A stretch of 64,000 nt of DNA from Streptomyces beigongshangae (lineage in GTDB: Bacteria; Actinomycetota; Actinomycetes; Streptomycetales; Streptomycetaceae): contig NZ_JAHKJW010000014.1 of assembly GCF_019710745.1 (NCBI RefSeq), forward strand, positions 115,962 to 179,961. The letters run 5' to 3'. Made by a program: the position numbers and the translations under genes. This document shows, one piece after another, positions 8,773 through 17,372 of the stretch. Below the pieces are notes generated by a model. The model did no database searches and was not told the DNA's origin. It saw only the letters and a program-made list of their open reading frames with translations. Numbering within the stretch: the stretch's first letter is position 1; each line of letters opens with the position of its first letter.

Positions 8773-10347
8773 ATGACACCTTCCGCCGCCCCCGCCCCCC
8801 GCATACCGGAAGCCGTGCACCGGCGACGCTGGGCGATCCTCGGCGTCCTGATGCTGAGCCTGCTGATCGTCGTCCTCGACAACTCGATCCTGAACGTCGC
8901 CGTCAAGACCATCTCGACGCCCGCCCCGACCGGCCTGGGAGCCACCCAGAGCCAGCTGGAATGGGCCATCAACTCCTACACCCTGGTCTTCGCGGGCCTG
9001 CTCTTCTCCGCCGGTCTCCTGGGCGACCGGCTCGGGCGCAAGAAGGTCCTGCTCGGCGGCCTCCTCGTCTTCGGCATCGGTTCGGCGCTGGCCGCCTCCT
9101 CCGGCTCCCCGGCCGAACTCGTCGCGTTCCGCGCGGTGATGGGACTCGGCGCCGCCTTCGTGATGCCGGCCACCCTCGCCGTCCTCATGAACGTCTTCGA
9201 GCGCGACGAGCAGCCCAAGGCCATCGGCATCTGGGCGGGCGGGGTCGGTCTGGCCATCGCCGTCGGCCCGATCACCGGAGGGGTCCTGCTCGACCACTTC
9301 TGGTGGGGGTCCGTCTTCCTGGTCAACGTGCCCATCGTGCTCGTGGCCCTGGGCCTGATGGTCTGGCTCGTCCCCGACTCCCGCGACCCGAAGCCCGGCC
9401 GGATCGACCCGGTGGGCGTGGTGCTGTCCGTCGTCGGGCTCGTCCTGCTGGTGTACGGCATCATCGAGGGAGGGCAGCTCGCCGACTTCACGGACGCCGA
9501 GGTCCTCGCGACCATCGGCGCCGGACTGGCCGTACTCGTCGGCTTCGTCGTGCACGAGAAGCGCAGCGACCACCCCTCCATCGACATCGGTCATTTCAGG
9601 AACAAGGTCTTCTCCGCGGCGATCTCCGCCATCGCGCTCGTGTTCTTCGCGCTGATGGGCGTGACCTTCTTCGCCGTCTTCTACACCCAGAGCGTGCGCG
9701 GTTACTCGCCCCTGGAGACCGGTCTGCTGATGCTGCCGCTGGCCGTCGCGCAGCTCGTCTTCGCGCCGCGCGCCCGGCTGGCCGTGAACCGCTTCGGCAA
9801 CAGGGCCACCACGACCGGCGGCATGCTCGTCATCGCCGCCACGCTGGCCGCGTTCGCCACGCTGGAGGCCGACACGCCCATCTGGATCCTGGAGGTCGTC
9901 TTCTTCCTGATGGGCACCGGGATGGCGCACATCATGACGCCGACCAGCGTCGTGATCATGCAGGCCCTGCCCCGGGAGAAGGCGGGCTCCGCCTCCGCGC
10001 TGAGCAACACGTTCCGCCAGGTCGGCGGCGCCCTGGGCATCGCCGTGCTCGGCTCGGTCCTGTCCGCCGCCTACCGCTCGGGCATCGAGGACGAGCTGCC
10101 CCCGGCCGCCCGGCACACCGCGGGCGAGTCCATCGAGGCGACCCTCGGCTTCGCCGCGAAGCTCGGCCCGGAGGGCGACGCGCTGGTCGGCCCGGCCAAC
10201 GACGCCTTCCTGCACGCGATGCACGTCACGGCCCTGTGCGGCGCGGGCGTGGCCCTGGTGGGCGCGCTGGTGGTGGGCCTGTTCCTGCCGGGCCGCACCC
10301 GGGCCCCGGCCGAGAAGGAGCCCGAACTGGCAGGCGCCGACCACTGA
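8773..10347 (+). CDS. MFS drug efflux transporter, DHA2 (14-TM) family
   Basis: This encodes 524 residues from the ATG at 8773; a GTG two codons upstream is an alternative. It has fourteen predicted hydrophobic segments. The DHA2/EmrB-QacA motifs are present: [10 protein letters not shown] in TM1 (motif D1), [13 protein letters not shown] in loop 2-3 (motif A), and the motif C-like region [19 protein letters not shown] in TM5. Such pumps exchange protons for drugs or cationic compounds. The operator palindrome just upstream and a TetR gene 184 bases downstream suggest a self-contained, ligand-induced efflux unit. Confidence 0.92.
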   Translation: MTPSAAPAPRIPEAVHRRRWAILGVLMLSLLIVVLDNSILNVAVKTISTPAPTGLGATQSQLEWAINSYTLVFAGLLFSAGLLGDRLGRKKVLLGGLLVFGIGSALAASSGSPAELVAFRAVMGLGAAFVMPATLAVLMNVFERDEQPKAIGIWAGGVGLAIAVGPITGGVLLDHFWWGSVFLVNVPIVLVALGLMVWLVPDSRDPKPGRIDPVGVVLSVVGLVLLVYGIIEGGQLADFTDAEVLATIGAGLAVLVGFVVHEKRSDHPSIDIGHFRNKVFSAAISAIALVFFALMGVTFFAVFYTQSVRGYSPLETGLLMLPLAVAQLVFAPRARLAVNRFGNRATTTGGMLVIAATLAAFATLEADTPIWILEVVFFLMGTGMAHIMTPTSVVIMQALPREKAGSASALSNTFRQVGGALGIAVLGSVLSAAYRSGIEDELPPAARHTAGESIEATLGFAAKLGPEGDALVGPANDAFLHAMHVTALCGAGVALVGALVVGLFLPGRTRAPAEKEPELAGADH

Positions 10348-10375
10348 GGCTCCCCCCGAGGGCGCGCCTGAAAGG

Positions 10376-10392
10376 GCGCGGGGAACCGCGCG
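10376..10392 (+). repeat. Dispersed repeat core copy
   Basis: This is a copy of the GCGCGGGGAACCGCGCG core. It is followed by ATCGGCCACGAGG and lies between the DHA2 pump and its TetR gene. It has only a partial hairpin partner upstream (GGGCGCGCC). Confidence 0.75.
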
Positions 10393-10531
10393 ATCGGCCA
10401 CGAGGCACCCGTGGACGACCCACCGGCCTCCCGCCGGGCACAATCGACCCGGCGGGGACGGGCGAGGGGCCGGCGGAGCGACGGAACCCCGGCGGGACGC
10501 GCGGCGGCACACGAGAGAGCGGAGCGAACAC

Positions 10532-11188
10532 GTGGGCGGGGCGGAGCAGACGGCAGGCGCGGCCGGGCGGGGCGGGCCCGCCCGGGGCCGCCCGCGCAGC
10601 GAGGCGGTGGAGCGCTCGATCGTCGAGGGCGTCATGAAACTGCTGGAGGAGGGCGTTCCGCTCGCGGAGATCTCCATAGAGCGGGTCGCGCGCATCGCCG
10701 GTGTGGGCAAGGCCACCATCTACCGGCGCTGGAGCGGCCGCGAGGAGCTCTTCTGCGACGTGCTGCGCACCGCCGAGCCGCCCGACCCGGAGCTGCCGGG
10801 CACGTCCATGCGCGACGACCTGGTCGTACTGCTGGAGTCGCTGCGGCAGCGCGGTCTGGCCAACCGCTCGTCGGTGATCATGCACAACGTGTACGCGCAG
10901 ATGAAGAGCAGCCCCAAGCTGTGGAAGGTGTACCACACGGCCGTCATCGAACCGCGCCGGCTGAAGACGCTCGGCGTACTGCGGCGCGGCCAGGCGAACG
11001 GCGAGATCCGCGCGGACGTCGACGTCGAGCTGGCCAACGACCTCTTCGTGGGCCCCATGCTCGTGCGCGCCGTCGTCCGTCCGGACGCGGGACTGGAGGA
11101 GGGACTCCCGGAACGGATCGTCGACACCGTCCTGGCCGGTCTGGGGCCCGCCGCCCCCCGGGACCGGGACGGCGGCCGCTCCGGCTGA
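10532..11188 (+). CDS. TetR/AcrR family transcriptional regulator
   Basis: This encodes 218 residues from a GTG start at 10532. The N-terminal HTH (about residues 45-68) reads SIERVARIAGVGKATIYRRW, the canonical TetR recognition helix. The C-terminal part (DLVVLLESLRQRG... FVGPMLVRAVV) resembles the TetR_C ligand-binding domains that sense small molecules. It lies on the same strand as the DHA2 pump and probably represses it through the palindrome at 8731-8749. No second copy of that palindrome is visible before this gene, so it may be read through from the pump promoter. Confidence 0.9.
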   Translation: MGGAEQTAGAAGRGGPARGRPRSEAVERSIVEGVMKLLEEGVPLAEISIERVARIAGVGKATIYRRWSGREELFCDVLRTAEPPDPELPGTSMRDDLVVLLESLRQRGLANRSSVIMHNVYAQMKSSPKLWKVYHTAVIEPRRLKTLGVLRRGQANGEIRADVDVELANDLFVGPMLVRAVVRPDAGLEEGLPERIVDTVLAGLGPAAPRDRDGGRSG

Positions 11189-11392
11189 CACGGCCGCCAC
11201 TCCGTCACCTCCGGGAACAATGTGCGCGTTCTGTCACAGACCACCCCACCTGGTCCGCCGCCGGAACTCCGCACGCCCTCCCGGCCGTCCTCGTCGCCGT
11301 ACGGCTGTCATGTGACGGCGGGACAGATCGCGATCATCCCCTAGGGTCTTGGGTGCGGGGACGATGTGAACGGCAGTTGGTGAGGCGACGGT

Positions 11393-12430
11393 ATGGCGCA
11401 GGCGTACATGACGGAGACGGGCAGCGGCGGCCAGGGGCCCGACCGCAGAGGAACCCGGATTCGCCGCCTGTTCACCCGGCTCCGTGCCGACCGGGGTCTG
11501 TGGCGCCGTGGGATCGTCCTCGCGGCGTTCGCCCTCGTGCTCGCCCTGGTGATGGCGGGGCACGCGCAGATCCCGAACAGGTTCGGCAACCTCGGCAGCC
11601 TCCTGGAGACGTTCCTGCCCTGGCTGGGCCTGCTCGTCCCGGTGCTGCTCGCGCTGGCCCTGTTCCGCAGGTCCGCGACGGCGCTGATCGCCGTCCTGCT
11701 GCCCGCGATCGTCTGGACGAGCCTCTTCGGCGGGCTGCTCGTCGACCGGACGGGCGCCGGCGGGGACCTGACCGTCGCCACGCACAACGTCAACGCGGAC
11801 AACCCGGACCCGTCCGGCACGGCCCGCGACGTGGCGGCCTCCGGCGCGGACGTGGTGGCCCTGGAGGAGCTGACGGCCTCGGCGGTCCCGGTCTACGAGA
11901 AGGCCCTCGCCTCGACGTACAGGTACCACTCCGTGCAGGGCACGGTCGGCCTGTGGAGCAAGTACCCGCTGAGCGGGGCCGCCCCCGTCGACATCAAGCT
12001 CGGCTGGACCCGCGCGATGCGGGCGACGGTCACCGCGCCCGGGGGGAAGCTCGCGGTGTACGTGGCCCACCTGCCCTCCGTACGGGTGAAGATGAAGGCC
12101 GGGTTCACCGCGCGGCAGCGCGACAAGAGCGCCGACGCGCTCGGCGAGGCCATCTCCGGGGAGCGACTGCCGGACGTCGCGCTCCTCGGCGACCTGAACG
12201 GCACGATGAACGACCGCGCGCTGAACGCCGTCACCTCCCAGATGCGCTCCACGCAGGGCGCGGCGGGCAGCGGCTTCGGGTTCAGCTGGCCGGCGTCGTT
12301 CCCGATGGCCCGGATCGACCAGATCATGGTCAAGGGCGTCGAGCCGGTCACCTCCTGGACCCTTCCGGAGACGGGCAGTGACCACCTCCCGGTCGCCGCC
12401 CGTGTGAAGCTGTCGGCAACCGGCTCGTAA
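11393..12430 (+). CDS. Membrane-anchored endonuclease/exonuclease/phosphatase-family protein
   Basis: This encodes 345 residues. Three hydrophobic segments occupy about residues 40-125, and an EEP fold follows outside the membrane. Its catalytic signatures are visible: THNVNADN (Asn), the conserved Glu in VVALEELTA, LLGDLNGTMND (Asp and Asn), and the terminal SDHLPV (Asp-His pair). Proteins with this layout are widespread in actinobacteria. The substrate may be a phosphodiester, a nucleic acid or a lipid and is not known. The ATG at 11393 follows a weak GGTGAGG ribosome site. Confidence 0.85.
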   Translation: MAQAYMTETGSGGQGPDRRGTRIRRLFTRLRADRGLWRRGIVLAAFALVLALVMAGHAQIPNRFGNLGSLLETFLPWLGLLVPVLLALALFRRSATALIAVLLPAIVWTSLFGGLLVDRTGAGGDLTVATHNVNADNPDPSGTARDVAASGADVVALEELTASAVPVYEKALASTYRYHSVQGTVGLWSKYPLSGAAPVDIKLGWTRAMRATVTAPGGKLAVYVAHLPSVRVKMKAGFTARQRDKSADALGEAISGERLPDVALLGDLNGTMNDRALNAVTSQMRSTQGAAGSGFGFSWPASFPMARIDQIMVKGVEPVTSWTLPETGSDHLPVAARVKLSATGS

Positions 12431-12460
12431 CCCGGGGGAATACTGGGGCTGCGACACTTT

Positions 12461-12491
12461 GTTCCGTACTTGAACTTAACCGGTACGGAAC
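12461..12491. promoter_or_regulatory. Operator-like inverted repeat before the DHA1 efflux gene
   Basis: GTTCCGTAC (12461-12469) and GTACGGAAC (12483-12491) are perfect 9-bp arms around a 13-bp AT-rich spacer. The repeat ends 27 bases before the start codon. It looks like a repressor site overlapping the promoter. No regulator gene adjoins it. Confidence 0.7.
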
Positions 12492-12518
12492 ACCGCCCAC
12501 CCCTGTGAAAGGCCCCTC

Positions 12519-13751
12519 ATGCCCCTGGCCCTGCTCGCCCTCGCCGTGGGCGCCTTCGGCATCGGCACCACCGAGTTCGTGATGATGGGACTGCTGCCCG
12601 ACGTCGCGGACGACCTGGGCGTCTCGATCCCCACCGCGGGCCATCTCGTCTCCGCGTACGCGATCGGTGTCGTCGTCGGCGCCCCGCTGCTCGCCGCGGT
12701 GACCGCGCGGATGTCCCGCCGCAAGGTCCTGATCGGGCTGATGGTGCTGTTCGTCGCGGGCAACGCGCTCTCGGCGCTCGCCCCCGGCCACCACTCGCTG
12801 CTCGCCGCCCGCTTCCTGAGCGGTCTGCCCCACGGTGCCTTCTTCGGCGTGGGCGCCGTCGTCGCCACCGGCATGGTCGCCGCCGAGCGCAAGGCCCGCG
12901 CGGTCTCGCTGATGTTCCTCGGACTGACCGTCGCGAACATCGCCGGCGTCCCCGCCGCGACCCTCATGGGCCAGCAGCTCGGCTGGCGCGCCACCTTCCT
13001 CGGCGTCAGCGTGATCGGCCTCGCGGCCATCGTCTCCCTGGTGCTGCTCCTGCCCCGCACCACCGAGCACGACTCCACCGCCACCGGGCTGCGCGGCGAA
13101 CTGGCCGCGCTGGGGTCGCTCCCCGTCTGGCTGGCCCTCGGCACGACCGTCGCCGGCTTCGGCGCGCTCTTCTCCGCGTACAGCTACATCACGCCGATGC
13201 TGACGGACTCCGCCGGGTACGCCGACTCCAGCGTGACCCTGCTGCTCGCGCTGTTCGGCGTCGGCGCGACGGCGGGCAACCTGCTCGGCGGGCGCCTGGC
13301 CGACCGTTCGATGCGCGGCACGCTCTTCGGCGGTCTGCTCTCGCTCGTGGCGGTCCTGGCCCTCTTCCCGCTCATGATGGGTACGGCCTGGAGCGCGCCC
13401 CTCGCCGTCGTACTGCTCGGCGCGGCGGCGTTCGTCACCAGCTCCCCGCTGCTGCTGATGGTCATGGAGAAGGCGTCCTCGGCCCCGTCCCTGGCCTCCT
13501 CCGCCAACCAGGCCGCCTTCAACCTCGCGAACGCGGGCGGCGCCTGGATCGGCGGCCTGGCCCTGGCGGCGGGCTTCGGCGTCACCTCCCCGGCCCTGGC
13601 GGGCGCGGCCCTGGCGGTCCTGGGCCTGGCGGTGGCGACCCTGGCCTACACGGTGGACCGCCGCTCCACCCCCGTCCCCGGCCGCATAGTGGCCACCCAC
13701 ACCCCCCACCCGTCCAAGGACATGACCCCGGCCGACGGAAGTACCCGCTAG
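12519..13751 (+). CDS. MFS efflux transporter, DHA1 (12-TM, Cmx/AraJ-like)
   Basis: This encodes 410 residues with twelve hydrophobic segments. The first TM, GAFGIGTTEFVMMGLLPDVA, is the typical start of the DHA1 sugar-efflux/chloramphenicol-efflux branch. Motif A appears as ARMSRRKVLIGLMVLF (loop 2-3) and motif C-like glycines fall in TM5 (GVPAATLMGQQLGWR). It probably exports a drug or metabolite by proton antiport. It stands alone behind an inverted-repeat operator. A GAAAGG ribosome site precedes the ATG. Confidence 0.9.
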   Translation: MPLALLALAVGAFGIGTTEFVMMGLLPDVADDLGVSIPTAGHLVSAYAIGVVVGAPLLAAVTARMSRRKVLIGLMVLFVAGNALSALAPGHHSLLAARFLSGLPHGAFFGVGAVVATGMVAAERKARAVSLMFLGLTVANIAGVPAATLMGQQLGWRATFLGVSVIGLAAIVSLVLLLPRTTEHDSTATGLRGELAALGSLPVWLALGTTVAGFGALFSAYSYITPMLTDSAGYADSSVTLLLALFGVGATAGNLLGGRLADRSMRGTLFGGLLSLVAVLALFPLMMGTAWSAPLAVVLLGAAAFVTSSPLLLMVMEKASSAPSLASSANQAAFNLANAGGAWIGGLALAAGFGVTSPALAGAALAVLGLAVATLAYTVDRRSTPVPGRIVATHTPHPSKDMTPADGSTR

Positions 13752-13781
13752 GCACGCGCCCGCCAGGGGCGCCCCTCAGGG

Positions 13782-13871
13782 ACGCGGGGAACCGCGCGAC
13801 AAGCCCCCACCGCCCCGCGGCGCAGGAAGGGGCAGCCGGAGGCGCCTCTCAGGGACGCGGGGAACCGCGCG
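13782..13871 (+). repeat. Two tandem copies of the dispersed repeat
   Basis: ACGCGGGGAACCGCGCG occurs at 13782-13798 and again at 13855-13871, each preceded by CTCAGGG. The same 73-base unit has been duplicated in place downstream of the DHA1 gene. Confidence 0.75.
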
Positions 13872-13902
13872 CCCAGCCCTCACCGCCCCGCACCCGAAGA
13901 AC

Positions 13903-13981
13903 AAGCCGCTGCCAGCCAACAAGCCGCCGCCAGGCAACAAGCCGCCGCCAGGCAACAAGCCGCCGCCAGGCAACAGGCAAC
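13903..13981. repeat. 18-bp tandem repeat, four units
   Basis: The unit AAGCCGCCGCCAGGCAAC occurs three times exactly (13921-13938, 13939-13956, 13957-13974). One diverged copy precedes it (13903-13920, two mismatches) and a 7-base partial unit follows. The array lies between the convergent DHA1 gene and nadE. The short antisense frame that crosses it only translates the repeat. Confidence 0.9.
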
Positions 13982-14029
13982 AAGAAGGGGCGCCCGGCAA
14001 ACACCGGACGCCCCTTCACCCGCAGACCC

Positions 14030-15784
14030 TCACAACCGCTCGCGCCACTGATTGGTCGTGGGCAGCCGCCGGTCCTTCCCGAACCCCTTCGCAGAGATCT
14101 TCGTCCCCGGCGGGTACTGCCGCCGCTTGTACTCCGCCGTGTCGACCATGCGGAGCGTCTTGGTGACGAGCTCCCGGTCGTACCCCGCGGCCACGATCTC
14201 CTCGGCCCCGGTGTCCCGGTCGACGTACAGCTCCAGGATCGCGTCCAGCACGGGATAGTCCGGCAGCGAGTCCGTGTCGACCTGCCCGGGCGCCAGCTCG
14301 GCACTCGGCGGCTTGGAGATGGAGTTCTCCGGGATCGGCGGCGTCTGCCCCCGCTCGGCCGCGGCCCGGTTGCGCCACTTCGCGAGCCGGAAGACCGACG
14401 TCTTGTACACGTCCTTGATCGGCCCGTACGCGCCCACCGAGTCGCCGTACAGCGTCGAGTACCCCACCGCCAGCTCGGACTTGTTGCCCGGCGCCAGCAC
14501 GATGTGCCCCTCCTGGTTGGAGAGGGCCATCAGCATGGTGCCGCGCAGCCGCGACTGGAGGTTCTCCTCGGCCAGACCGTCGAGGTGCAGCGACCCCATG
14601 TACGCGTCGAACATCGGCTCGATGGCCACGGTCCGGTAGTTGAGTCCGGTCCGCCGGGCCAGCTCGGCCGCGTCGCCCTTGGAGTGGTCCGAGGAGTACT
14701 TGGACGGCATCGACACGCCGTACACGTTCTGCGCGCCGAGCGCGTCGCAGGCGATCGCGGCGACGAGGGCGGAGTCGATACCGCCCGAGAGCCCGATCAG
14801 CACGGAGCGGAAACCGTTCTTCGCCACGTACGCGCGCAGCCCCACCACGAGCGCGGAGTACACCTCCTCGTCGTCGTCGAGCCGCTCGGCGTACCCGCCG
14901 GAGAGCTCCGCCTCGTACGCGGGCAGCGGTTCCTCGGAGATGACGACGTGCTCGATGCGCAGACCGTCGTCCACGACGCCGGAGGGCGCCTCGGCGGCGG
15001 CGGCCGGCAGGTCGAGGTCGAGGACGACGCACCCCTCGGCGAACTGGGGCGCCCGTGCGACGACCTCGCCGTGCCGGTCGACGACGATCGAGTCGCCGTC
15101 GAAGACCAGCTCGTCCTGGCCGCCGATCATGGCCAGGTACGCGGTCGTGCAGCCGGCCTCCTGCGCGCGCTTGCGCACCAGGTCGAGCCGGGTGTCGTCC
15201 TTGTCGCGCTCGTACGGCGAGGCGTTGATCGAGAGCAGCAGCCCGGCCCCGGCGGAACGGGCGGCCGGGACGCGGCCGCCGTCCTGCCAGAGGTCCTCGC
15301 AGATGGCGAGCGCGACGTCGATGCCGTGCACACGGACGACCGGCAGGGTGTCGCCGGGCATGAAGTAGCGGAACTCGTCGAAGACGCCGTAGTTCGGCAG
15401 ATGGTGCTTGGCGAAGGTGAGGACCACCCCACCGCGGTGCAGCACCGCCGCCGCGTTGCGCGGGGCACCGGCCGGCTGACCGTACTTCGGCTGGGCCTTC
15501 TCGGCGCGGTCCAGGAAGCCGACGACGACCGGCAGCTCGCCGAACCCCTCGTCGGCGAGCCGGGCGGCGAGCGCGTACAGCGCCGAGCGGGACGCTTCCA
15601 CGAAGGACGACCGCAGGGCCAGGTCCTCGACGGGGTATCCGGTCAGCACCATCTCGGGGAACGTCACGAGGTGCGCCCCCTGCTCGGCGGAGTGCCGGGT
15701 CCAGCGGACGATCGCCTCGGCGTTCCCGGAGAGATCGCCGACGGTCGAGTCGATCTGATTCAGAGCGAGGCGTAGTTGAGGCAC
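14030..15784 (-). CDS. nadE: Glutamine-dependent NAD+ synthetase
   Basis: This encodes 584 residues from a GTG start at 15784. The N-terminal nitrilase-like glutaminase domain (to about residue 270) carries the catalytic Glu in VTFPEMVLTGYP, the Lys in TFAKHHLPNYG and the Cys in AICEDLWQDGG. The C-terminal synthetase domain has the ATP-pyrophosphatase loop LSGGIDSALVA (about residue 330). The enzyme makes NAD+ from deamido-NAD+, ATP and ammonia taken from glutamine and channelled between the domains. The two-domain form about 580 residues long is usual in Streptomyces. The terminal residues (TTNQWRERL) are also typical. Confidence 0.95.
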   Translation of the reverse strand: MPQLRLALNQIDSTVGDLSGNAEAIVRWTRHSAEQGAHLVTFPEMVLTGYPVEDLALRSSFVEASRSALYALAARLADEGFGELPVVVGFLDRAEKAQPKYGQPAGAPRNAAAVLHRGGVVLTFAKHHLPNYGVFDEFRYFMPGDTLPVVRVHGIDVALAICEDLWQDGGRVPAARSAGAGLLLSINASPYERDKDDTRLDLVRKRAQEAGCTTAYLAMIGGQDELVFDGDSIVVDRHGEVVARAPQFAEGCVVLDLDLPAAAAEAPSGVVDDGLRIEHVVISEEPLPAYEAELSGGYAERLDDDEEVYSALVVGLRAYVAKNGFRSVLIGLSGGIDSALVAAIACDALGAQNVYGVSMPSKYSSDHSKGDAAELARRTGLNYRTVAIEPMFDAYMGSLHLDGLAEENLQSRLRGTMLMALSNQEGHIVLAPGNKSELAVGYSTLYGDSVGAYGPIKDVYKTSVFRLAKWRNRAAAERGQTPPIPENSISKPPSAELAPGQVDTDSLPDYPVLDAILELYVDRDTGAEEIVAAGYDRELVTKTLRMVDTAEYKRRQYPPGTKISAKGFGKDRRLPTTNQWRERL

Positions 15785-15862
15785 ACGGCCAGTGTAATCG
15801 TCAGAGCGACACGATGGACTGGGGGGACGCCCCGCCAGGGCCGCCCCGGCGGGGGCGGCCCG

Positions 15863-16495
15863 TCAGTGCGACGGCTTCGCGCCGCGCTTCTCCAGCAGGT
15901 CCGACATCAGCTTCATCTCGGACTCCTGGGCCTGGACCATGCCCTGTGCGAGCCGCCGCTCCACGCCGACCCGGCAGCGCTCCGCGCACCCCTCGGCCAT
16001 GTGCACACCGCCCACGTGGTGCGCGTACATGAGCTGCAGATAGCGGACCTCGGCCGCCTTGCCGTCCAGCTTGCGCAGCGACTCCATCTCCGTGTCGGTC
16101 GCCATGCCCGGCATCAGCGCGCCGTCCTCGCCGGCCGCCGTACCGGTCATGCCCATCCACTCCATGGGCGCGTCGGCGGACACCTTGGGCAGCTCCCACA
16201 GGTCCAGCCAGCCCAGCATCATGCCGCGCTGGTTGGCCTGGGTCTGCGCGATGTCGTACGCGAGGCGGCGCACCTCGTCGTCGTCGGTGCGGTCGCGCAC
16301 GATGTACGACATCTCGACGGCCTGCTGGTGGTGCACGGCCATGTCCCGGGCGAAGCCCGCGTCCGCCGAGTCCGCCGCGGGCGGCCTCATCCCGGAGTCG
16401 TCGCCGTCGGCGACCGCGTACGTGATCGCCCCGGCCGCCACGAGGACGGCCGCGGCGGCCCCGGCGATCCAGCCGGCGGACTTCGTCTTCCTCAC
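15863..16495 (-). CDS. DUF305 protein with N-terminal membrane anchor
   Basis: This encodes 210 residues. One hydrophobic segment (about 9-30) is followed by a DUF305 domain, a ferritin-like helical fold, with its two repeated metal-ligand-like motifs, MAVHHQQAVEM (about residue 53) and YAHHVGGVHMAEG (about 155). A Met-rich stretch (MEWMGM, LMPGM, MESL) lies between them. Some DUF305 proteins, such as cyanobacterial CopM, bind copper outside the cytoplasm, so a metal-handling role is plausible but unproven. The GTG start at 16495 is itself the last unit of a small tandem repeat containing GAGGAA, and the gene follows the DUF3105 gene on the same strand. Confidence 0.85.
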   Translation of the reverse strand: MRKTKSAGWIAGAAAAVLVAAGAITYAVADGDDSGMRPPAADSADAGFARDMAVHHQQAVEMSYIVRDRTDDDEVRRLAYDIAQTQANQRGMMLGWLDLWELPKVSADAPMEWMGMTGTAAGEDGALMPGMATDTEMESLRKLDGKAAEVRYLQLMYAHHVGGVHMAEGCAERCRVGVERRLAQGMVQAQESEMKLMSDLLEKRGAKPSH

Positions 16496-16549
16496 GTGGC
16501 GTTCCTCACCGGGTGTTCCTCACGAGCGTTCCTCATGGGTGTTCCTCAC
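16487..16549 (-). repeat. Five tandem ribosome-site-like units between two genes
   Basis: On the minus strand the nonamer (G/A)TGAGGAA(C/G) occurs five times, at 16549-16541, 16536-16528, 16523-16515, 16509-16501 and 16495-16487, with 13-14 base spacing. The first overlaps the DUF3105 stop codon and the last contains the DUF305 start codon. Each unit carries a start-codon triplet joined to a GAGGA motif. Confidence 0.85.
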
Positions 16550-17217
16550 TGGGACAGGCCGTTGGTGCAGGCGGCGCCCGGCTCGGGGGTCTGCTTGCCC
16601 TGGACGTACGTCTCGAAGAACGCCGCCACGGCCGGGTCGTCCGCGGCCGTCACGGTCCGCTGGTGGCCCCACGCGGAGAGCATGATCGGGTCCGTCTGCT
16701 CCTCGACGGGACTCATCAGCGAGTACGGGGTCTTCCTGACCTTCTCGGCGAGCGCCTTCACGTCGGCGTCCGACGCCTTGCCGGTGTACGTCACCCAGAC
16801 CGCGCCGTGCTCCAGCGAGTGCACGGCGTTCTCGTTCTTGATCGCCTTGTCGTAGACGTCGCCGTTGCAGTTCATCCAGACCTGGTTGTGGTCACCGCCC
16901 ACCGGGGGCACCATCGGGTACTTCACGTCCTTGGCGACGTGGTTCTGCGTGAGCTTCGTGCTCCACTTCTTCACGCCGTCCTTGCCCGTGACGAACTTCC
17001 CCGAAGCCGCCTTGGAGTCGCTCGCGGCGCTGTCCCCGTCGGAGTCGGACTGCGAGTTGATCAGGAACGCGCCGCCGGCGACGAGACCGGCGACGACGAG
17101 CACGCTGGCGGTGATCGTGAGAATCCGGTTGCGGCGCTCGCGGGACTGCTCGGCGCGCCGCATCTCCTCTATCCGCGCCTTGCGCGACGTGCTGTCTGTC
17201 TTCTTCGCGGAACCCAT
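16546..17217 (-). CDS. DUF3105 domain protein, single-pass membrane anchor
   Basis: This encodes 223 residues. A charged N-terminus (MGSAKKTDSTSRKARIEEMRRAEQ) leads into one membrane span at about residues 34-54. The outward domain has the DUF3105 core: YPMVPPVGGDHNQVWMNCNGDVYD and HSLEHGAVWVTY, with conserved His and Cys residues that could bind a metal. The function of the family is unknown. It heads a two-gene unit with the DUF305 gene and is divergent from the NsrR-like regulator, sharing a 155-base promoter region. Confidence 0.88.
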   Translation of the reverse strand: MGSAKKTDSTSRKARIEEMRRAEQSRERRNRILTITASVLVVAGLVAGGAFLINSQSDSDGDSAASDSKAASGKFVTGKDGVKKWSTKLTQNHVAKDVKYPMVPPVGGDHNQVWMNCNGDVYDKAIKNENAVHSLEHGAVWVTYTGKASDADVKALAEKVRKTPYSLMSPVEEQTDPIMLSAWGHQRTVTAADDPAVAAFFETYVQGKQTPEPGAACTNGLSQ

Positions 17218-17331
17218 GGGGTGGTCCTTCTGGGGGAAAGGGGCAGTCGAGTGGTCAGCTGATCGTAGTGGGAGAGAAGGGGCCGCAGGCGGGGAGCCCG
17301 CAGGATTGGCCGAATGGCCCGAGTCCGGGCA

Positions 17332-17360
17332 GATAATTTGAACGACGTATACGAATTATC
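17332..17360. promoter_or_regulatory. Inverted repeat between DUF3105 and NsrR-like genes
   Basis: GATAATT (17332-17338) and AATTATC (17354-17360) are perfect arms around a 15-base spacer, in an AT-rich island ending 12 bases before the Rrf2 gene start. It may be the autoregulatory site of the Rrf2 protein and could also act on the divergent DUF3105-DUF305 operon. The inner bases match the hmp operator poorly. Confidence 0.55.
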
Positions 17361-17372
17361 TACGCTGCCCGC

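Noticed and set aside
13903..13981. Tandem array considered as a CRISPR
   Set aside because: The units are 18 bp and adjoin without spacers; there are no cas genes.
13776..14000. Possible 74-residue Gly/Leu repeat protein on the minus strand
   Set aside because: It merely translates the 18-bp tandem repeat and dispersed-repeat copies. It has no ribosome site or signal.
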